Part shown: piece after piece, positions 58,028 to 64,000 of the stretch | Layout of the letters: each line of letters opens with the position of its first letter | Numbering within the stretch: the first letter of the stretch is position 1 | From: Eucommia ulmoides | Taxonomy: Eukaryota > Streptophyta > Magnoliopsida > Garryales > Eucommiaceae | NCBI GenBank assembly: GCA_016647705.1 | Contig: CM028327.1 | Location: 11,107,726 to 11,171,725, forward strand | DNA: 64,000 nucleotides | Direction of reading: 5' to 3' | Made by a program: the position numbers and the translations under genes | The notes under the pieces: model-generated | What the model was told of the DNA's origin: nothing | What the model saw: the letters and a program-made list of their open reading frames with translations, nothing else | Databases searched by the model: none

Positions 58028-59440
58028 GGGCCCATTTGATTAGTGTTCCCAATTTGACTCAACCCAACCCATCCTAAAAAATTTGGGATTGATGTTTGGA
58101 AATGCGTTTGAAAAACTCAATTCTGTTCTCAACTCAAAAAGTGAGAATTGATTCTCAAAATCTTAAGAAAAAAAAATTGCTTTTTTTTTTTTTTTTTTTG
58201 TGCCCATCCCAACCTATCCAACTTTAGGGACACGCTGGGTATTTCTCAAATTATTAGTGAGAACCCCTGATCAATTCTCATCCCACTCATTTTCGAAATC
58301 GTTAATTTTTTTTTACATTTCTCTGGTGTTTTTCATTCATCACCATTGTCAATCAGCGGGGGAAGCACCGCATTCCCATCTCCAACTCCCTCAATGCCAC
58401 GCCAATCACCTCCAGATCTTCATCCCTGAGCTCTCGTACCTGGATCGAGGAAGAACTTGAATAGGTTTTCAGGAAATTCGGCGTAAACGGCAATGGGAAG
58501 ATATCGTCGTCCGAGCTCGGGTCGATCATGGGAAGCCTCTGGTACCCGAAAACCAAAGATGAGATCTGGAACATGATCATGGAGAAGGACACCGATGGCA
58601 ACAGGTTCATCGATCTGAACGAGTTCATAGAGTTAAACACCAAGTGCGTAGACTCCGACGAGGTGATAGATAATCTAAGGGAGGAGTTCTCCGTCTTCAA
58701 TATCAACAAGAACAACTCGATTTCGGTGACTGAATTGCAAAACGTCCCGAAGAGCCTCAGAGATAATTGCTCGTTGGCGGAGTGTCAGAAGATGATTAGC
58801 GGCATCAATTGCGGCAATGATGGTATGATTAGTTTTGAGGAGTTCAAGGTGATGATGACGGTGGGTTCTCGATTCGATAGAATCGCTTCACATTGTGGTT
58901 AAGTTCCCATCAAGAATCCTCCCAATAATTTTTATATGCAAATGTTTTCGAGCGGGAATGGCGTTTCAATTTCGAGTAACAACTATTTCGATTAGGGTTT
59001 AGGGTTTCAATTTCGATTTCGTTACTGAAATCGATCACGAAATCAATTTTGATTTTCGATTTTAATTTCATTACTCAAATTTATTTAAGGTTTGGTTGTT
59101 GAAATCAATTTCTCAGAATTAGGGTTCAATTTCTTGATAATTTCTTGACTTTGGTTTAGGATTCATTCTTGATATGTCGATGATTTCTTGATAATTTCTC
59201 AGAATTAGTATTCTTGATTTCTTATTCTGCGGTGTAAGCTTAAAGAAATAAATTAAAAAAAAATTGTGAGGAAACAATTCTAAGATAATATCAGTACCAA
59301 ACGTGATTCTATTCCCAGAACAAAAAAAAAAATTATTAGTATCAACGCAATTCTGTTCCTAAAAGGAAATATAATTCTGAACTCAACTCATCTCATCCCA
59401 AGTGGGATGAGAAAAGTGGGAACACTAACCAAACGCCACC
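58028..59440 (+). mobile_element. PIF/Harbinger-like element carrying a gene fragment (TSD TTA)
   Basis: Imperfect inverted termini: left GGGCCCATTTGATTAGTGTT, right (complement) GGTGGCGTTTGGTTAGTGTT, both continuing CCCA. TTA flanks both ends (58025-58027 and 59441-59443). Three-base TTA/TAA duplications and G-rich TTTGGTTAGTG-type ends fit PIF/Harbinger. The element is 1413 bp and has no transposase or DDE domain. Its middle third is GC-richer than the surroundings and contains a calmodulin-like reading frame. This resembles a Pack-type element, although a gene simply flanked by two MITE ends is possible. Confidence 0.65.
58369..58902 (+). pseudogene. Calmodulin-like (EF-hand) protein pseudogene
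   Basis: One reading phase encodes four EF-hand positions without introns. EF1 loop (58480-58515) is GVNGNGKISSSE, EF2 (58588-58623) DTDGNRFIDLNE, EF3 (58699-58734) NINKNNSISVTE and EF4 (58807-58842) NCGNDGMISFEE. EF2 keeps Asp1, Asp3 and Glu12. EF1 has lost Asp1, and EF3 and EF4 have Asn at position 1. The arrangement and the ending EEFKVMMTVGSRFD match plant calmodulin-like (CML) calcium sensors. A TAG at 58462-58464 lies just before EF1, and no in-phase ATG with a good context precedes it. The first ATG after the stop (58528) would give a 124-codon protein lacking EF1. Its intronless state is normal for many CML genes. Most likely a captured, decaying copy. Confidence 0.75.
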
Positions 59441-59703
59441 TTAGTTACCATTTACACTCCATGTGAATTAAGTGCAACGATTAAATTTTTCATTAACTTT
59501 AACGGTCAAAGGATAAAAGTCAACTAAAATCTATTAGTTAATGTTAAATGACATTACCCATCACAATTTTTATTAGGGACTATTTTGATACTAATTAAAA
59601 ATTTAGGGGTTATTCTGTAATTTATAAAGATAAATTTATAATTTTTATTATATTAATGAATAGGATAAAAAGTTTGACTATTATGAAAATTAATAGGCAT
59701 AGA

Positions 59704-59755
<52 letters not shown>

Positions 59756-60164
59756 AAATAAATAGGCGAAAAGTGGATTTTTAGTTTTATATATAAAATC
59801 ACATTATATACATGCACACTTCCCAAGGTTAATCATGATACATCACTTCCTTATCTTTTTCTTTTTCTTTTCTTCTTCATTCGTTTCTCCCACACACATT
59901 TTCAACCAATTTCCTTATATGTCTTCACCTTTACATATATATGGTTACTATTAAAAATACTTTTTAAAATTATACCAACACCCCATTTATTATATAATAT
60001 TACTATTAACTCCTATAATTACACTTATAATCCTAAAAGCTATTAATATTCCTTTATACCTTATAATTCTCATAATATAAAAAAATAACCCCTAAACTAT
60101 TAACTTATTTTTTTCAAATAAAATACTATTTTCAAATATATAAATTTTGGGGGTATTTCATAGT
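59441..60164. other. AT-rich intergenic with (TA)n microsatellite
   Basis: (TA)n at about 59710-59750. No gene or element terminus identified. Confidence 0.7.
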
Positions 60165-63100
60165 GAATCTTCCATCCGGTTCCAAATCCTTTGGGTGTAA
60201 GTAGATCTTCAAAAGGAATATTAAAGCGGATGGATCAATCGATAAATACAAAGTTAGACTTGTAGTTAAAGGTCACAAGTAAAAAGAAGGTATTGATTAC
60301 TTTGATACATACTCACAGGTTACTAGAATAACATCTATCAGAATATTAATAGCCATAACAACTAAATATAATCTTGAGATACATCAAATGGATGTTAAAA
60401 ACAACTTTCCTAAATGGTAAAGTAGATGAAGAAATATATATGGAACAACCTTTAGGGTTTGTAGTTTCTGGTAAAGAGAATAAAGTTTGTAGACTTTTTA
60501 AGTCTTTATTAATATGGACTTAAACAAGCACCAAAACAATGGCTTGAGAAATTTAACAAAATTATGATGTCAAATGGATTTAAAATCAATGAATGTGACA
60601 AATGTGTCTACATTAAATATAATAAATTCGGATATGTCATCGTATATATTTACGTAGATAACATGTTAATTATTGATAGCAACAATGGTATCATTAAGTC
60701 TACCAAAAAGATGTTAACTAGTAAGTTTGATGTCACACCCCACCCCAGACACCCGTCACCGTGGGGCTGGCGTGACATCGATACGACCTTATCTTAACGT
60801 CGAACCCACTAGTAAACGACAAAGTACATACAAAAATATACAACCACAAATTCTGACCATATACAACATCTCTAACTGGGGACACACCCGTCCCTGAGTT
60901 ATAATAATAACAAAAGTATAACAACAATGAAGCTCTCCCAAAATATTTTCATACTACACTATCGCTGGACTCTACCTAGTGCCAGTAGGGGACCAACTCC
61001 TAGCTGTTGTACCTGCGAGTGTATTGCCTTCTTAGTAAAATATTTTTAAAATAATAATACATTCTAAATATTACCACAATTAAATATGGATCAAGTATAC
61101 GTATATAAACACCACATAGCTCATAAAATCTCCAATATATAAACAGTGAAAATAAAGCGATATAGATAAATTCCATCTAAATCCATATAAAATCATACCA
61201 TCACCATAATAAATAATAAATTATCCAATATAAGTAAAACACCACATCTCAAATATACACCTCAAACATACATCTCAAACATACCACTCCACCACAACAC
61301 ACACTGGCTAGCCATAGTGATCGTTTTAACCTCACGATCGGGAGTTGTAATGGTACCGTACCACCCGTAGGATTTGCCTTCCTACGAAATATCCACACCC
61401 CTTTTGGGGAGAAATATAATACACACCCCTTACGGGAAAAAACATCCACATCCCATGGGAAGAATCCACACCCCTTTCGGGGAGAACAACTATGGCACCG
61501 TCAAAATCATCAGTATAGTTAAAAATCCACATCCCTTACCGGAAGAAATACATTTTCACACCATATCGTCAAAAATTCACACCCCTTTCGGGGAGAATTT
61601 CCAAAATCACGTTTTTCACTCTCCTTTTTAAAAGTACCACCGATTTCAGTAAAAACTGTTTTTTCCACCTTTGTTTCTAGAAAATCATATATTTTTCACC
61701 TTTTATTTGTAAAAATTGTTATTCGGTTAATTTCACTCCGCTACTAATCATTGTGAACGGTCCCAAATTTATTGTCCTGGTTACAAAATTTTGATGCTAG
61801 AATTTAATTTAATAAACTACACTAAATTTAACAAAAAACGTTATTAAAATTAACCGTTGTGAAATTGTTACGATTACAGGAATTGTATCACTAAATAAAA
61901 TTTAATTTAACGAGAATTAATAATCGATTTGAAATTTCACCTGTTTCCGAATCGTTCGGCGGCCACGAGATGGGTTCTGGATTTTTGGTGGGGTGGTTTG
62001 TGTCATTTTCCCTCTTTTTTTTTTCTTTTTTTCCCCATTTTCTTCTTCTTTTTTCTTCTTTTTTTTCTCTTCTCTGTTTCGGCTTCTGCTTCAGTTTCTG
62101 TTTGAACCAGCCGCCAACCGACCTACTCCAATCACGAGCACACCGTCACAGATTACACATACCCCAAACGCCGAACACACGCACCCCTCCCACAGTCACC
62201 GTCGACTAAACGAACTTCCCGCCGGATGACAACATCACCGACAACTCCCTCTTTCTCACTTCGTTTTCTGTTTCTGCTCTGGGACTCGCCGCCGACCGAC
62301 CTTGCTCTGATCACGCCACACATCCATTAAGATGGAACACCCACAACACCGAACAGAACACTCATCCAAAATCGATACCCACATTCTCTCTCTCTCTAAC
62401 ACTCCAGCCGGCAGCACCCACCCTCACACCGGAGGAACACCCCCACGTCGTCGATTATCACACATCCACCCACAACTGTCAATCCACTAACAATGCACAC
62501 ACCCACACACAATTGGCAACACACACGCTCTCACCTAACGAACAACCGGCCAACTCTCACTCTTCTACTACCGTTTTAGCCTCAACCGGCTGACCACACA
62601 CACACACCGCACAACCGTCGGCAACACACCCACACACACTAATGATACCAATACACGAACCACCCACACCCAACCCGCCGTCCAACCAGCGACACACTTG
62701 CATGCACACACATACCAAAATGAACAGAGAAAATTACATACAATATACTCACCAACAGTCACCGTCGACCATCCACATTTCGCCGGCCGGCCTTGATTTG
62801 TCCGGTTTTCAGTTGGCACGACGACCCCCACACGCCGGAGAGTACTCCCAGGTCACCGGCTGCAATTCACCGCCAATGATCAACAGCATAAAGGTAGTCT
62901 ACAACTTCTCTCTCTCTCTCTTTCTCACACTGGATCGATGAACTGTCACAGCGATCGACCTCCATGCAAACTCCGACAATCCCTCCTCCGATCCTCTCTC
63001 TCTCTCTCAATTTCCTGATTTCTTCCGTCCGGTTCCTAATCTCAATTGTGTGGGTATACTTATATGCATGAAAGTAGTGGGATGGAGCTTAATCCCTTCT

Positions 63101-64000
63101 TGCCACGTCGATCTCTCCCTCTTTCTTCATTTTTTTTTTTTCGATCATTCCGTTCTCTACTTTTGATATGTAGTTAGACACACACACACATATATATAAT
63201 ATGTTTACTTAAATTACATTCACTCCCCCAATTTCATTTAAGTTATTAATTAAGCCCTTTTTGAATTTTAATATTTCTTAAAATTCCAAATTCACCCTTT
63301 AAAATTTTCTATTGGATAATCAATGACACCTTCTTCCCTGTATTTTTTCTACATTCTCTAAAATACATCTAAAATTATGTACAAGCTAACATTAGGGTCT
63401 TACATTTGATATGAAATGTTTAGATATTGGTGATGCAATTATATGAATTAAAAATTTTATATCTACTGAAATACTAGTATTGTCACAATCTCATTATATT
63501 GAGAAGATACTAGAGAAATACAACATGTATGATACCAACTTAGCTAAAACACCTATTGATGCAAATAGTCATCTAACTAAGAATACTAGTGAAAATATCT
63601 CTCAGTTGGAGTATGCTCGAATAATAGGTAGTCTAATATACTTAATGAGTTATACTAGACCTAATATTGCCTACGCCGTGAGCAGACTGAGTAGATACAC
63701 TAGCAATCCATGGAATGTTACCTGGAATGTGATCATTAGGGTTCTTAGATACTAAAGGTATACCCTTAAGTATAGATTGTATTACACGAAATATCCAATT
63801 GTACTTGAAGGTTATAGTAGTGCGAATTGGATATCGGATTGTAAATATACTAAATAGACAAGTCGATACATCTTTACACTTGGAGGTGGAGCAGTCTCAT
63901 GAAAATCTTCCAAAGTGACGTGTATTGAAATGTCTAAAAGAGAATCTGAGTTTATTTATTTAGACAAAGCAAGTGAAGAAGTAGAATGAATTCGACAATT
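60165..64000 (+). mobile_element. Ty1/copia pol fragment (RT-RNase H), split by a solo LTR
   Basis: Broken frames at 60165-60730 show copia RT motifs: IKADGSIDKYKVRLVVKGHK, EGIDYFDTYSQVTRITSIRI, NLEIHQMDVKNN and, from 60564, GFKINECDKCVYIKYNKFGY then VIVYIYVDNMLII, the active-site region with V-D-N instead of V-D-D. Coding resumes at 63405 after the inserted LTR with [53 protein letters not shown] and RNase H-like [12 protein letters not shown] and FTLGGGAVS, and runs off the window. Several stops make it a relic. The left end at about 60165 is truncated (no gag or integrase). Confidence 0.85.
60731..63404 (+). mobile_element. Solo LTR, family LTR-A, copy 3 (TSD TTTGA)
   Basis: It begins TGTCACACCCCACCCC, ends GGGTCTTACA and is flanked by TTTGA (60726-60730 and 63405-63409). 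It is 2674 bp. Internal order is as in copies 1 and 2: GGACTCTACCTAGTGCCAGT (60969), minisatellite with CACCCCTTTCGGGGAGAA (61388-61600), T-rich tract (62005-62095), A+C-rich block (62100-62950), TATATGCATGAAAGTAGTGG and CCACGTC (about 63060-63108). It splits the copia RT exactly within a Phe-Asp codon pair, and the duplication repeats those codons. Confidence 0.88.

Noticed and set aside
60733-60927. Minus-strand frame within the third LTR-A copy
   Set aside because: Lies entirely in LTR start sequence shared with non-coding copies and is not conserved in the other two.

Overview
The window reads as nuclear DNA of a flowering plant, probably a eudicot. It is AT-rich and is dominated by plant LTR retrotransposons (Tekay-type LTRs, Athila, Tat, Ty1/copia), with an L1-type LINE, small DNA transposons and short intron-containing remnants of plant genes. 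I found no tRNA or rRNA gene, no CRISPR array and no bacterial-style operon. No host gene in the window looks complete.

Layout. 149-15517 is a tandem array of a gag/pol-less LTR element, ordered internal region - LTR - internal region - LTR. Each internal region carries an independent ~2.6 kb solo LTR of another family (called LTR-A here; 1344-3956 and 9521-12136). An 805-bp hAT element sits in the second internal region and a 163-bp MITE in the last LTR. 15586-16173 is a three-exon C2-domain pseudogene. 16237-28671 is a structurally complete but decayed Athila element on the minus strand, with target-site duplication (TSD) CAACT. 28677-33328 is T-rich sequence of unknown origin with a Helitron-like 3' end near 32719. 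33518-34133 is the first exon of an FHA-domain gene. A 13-kb Tat element (34184-47241, minus strand, TSD TTTAT) lies 50 bp beyond that exon's apparent splice donor. 50147-50946 is a truncated ankyrin-repeat (ITN1/ACD6-like) gene. 51813-52959 is a solo Athila-like LTR. 53521-57330 is a Tekay-like LTR fragment followed by a 5'-truncated LINE. 58028-59440 is a PIF/Harbinger-like element carrying a calmodulin-like pseudogene. 60165-64000 is a copia pol fragment split by a third LTR-A solo LTR (60731-63404).

How the parts relate. Target-site duplications give a relative history. The two tandem internal regions diverged before or while LTR-A inserted separately into each, about 55-60 bp apart in homologous sequence. 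The Athila LTRs differ at about 15 of 190 compared sites and the Tat LTRs at about 5 of 210, so Athila inserted earlier than Tat. The Tat pol keeps a 902-codon open frame, but protease is missing and RT is broken by a near-identical 275-bp inverted duplication plus a 104-bp direct duplication.

I do not see a clearly new biological system. The most unusual structures are the chain of perfect hairpins just upstream of the TATA box in the Tat LTR (with a similar palindrome block in the Athila LTR), the fold-back rearrangement in Tat pol, and the TIR element carrying a calmodulin-like gene. Coordinates and repeat termini were read by eye. Family assignments come from motif recognition, not database searches.
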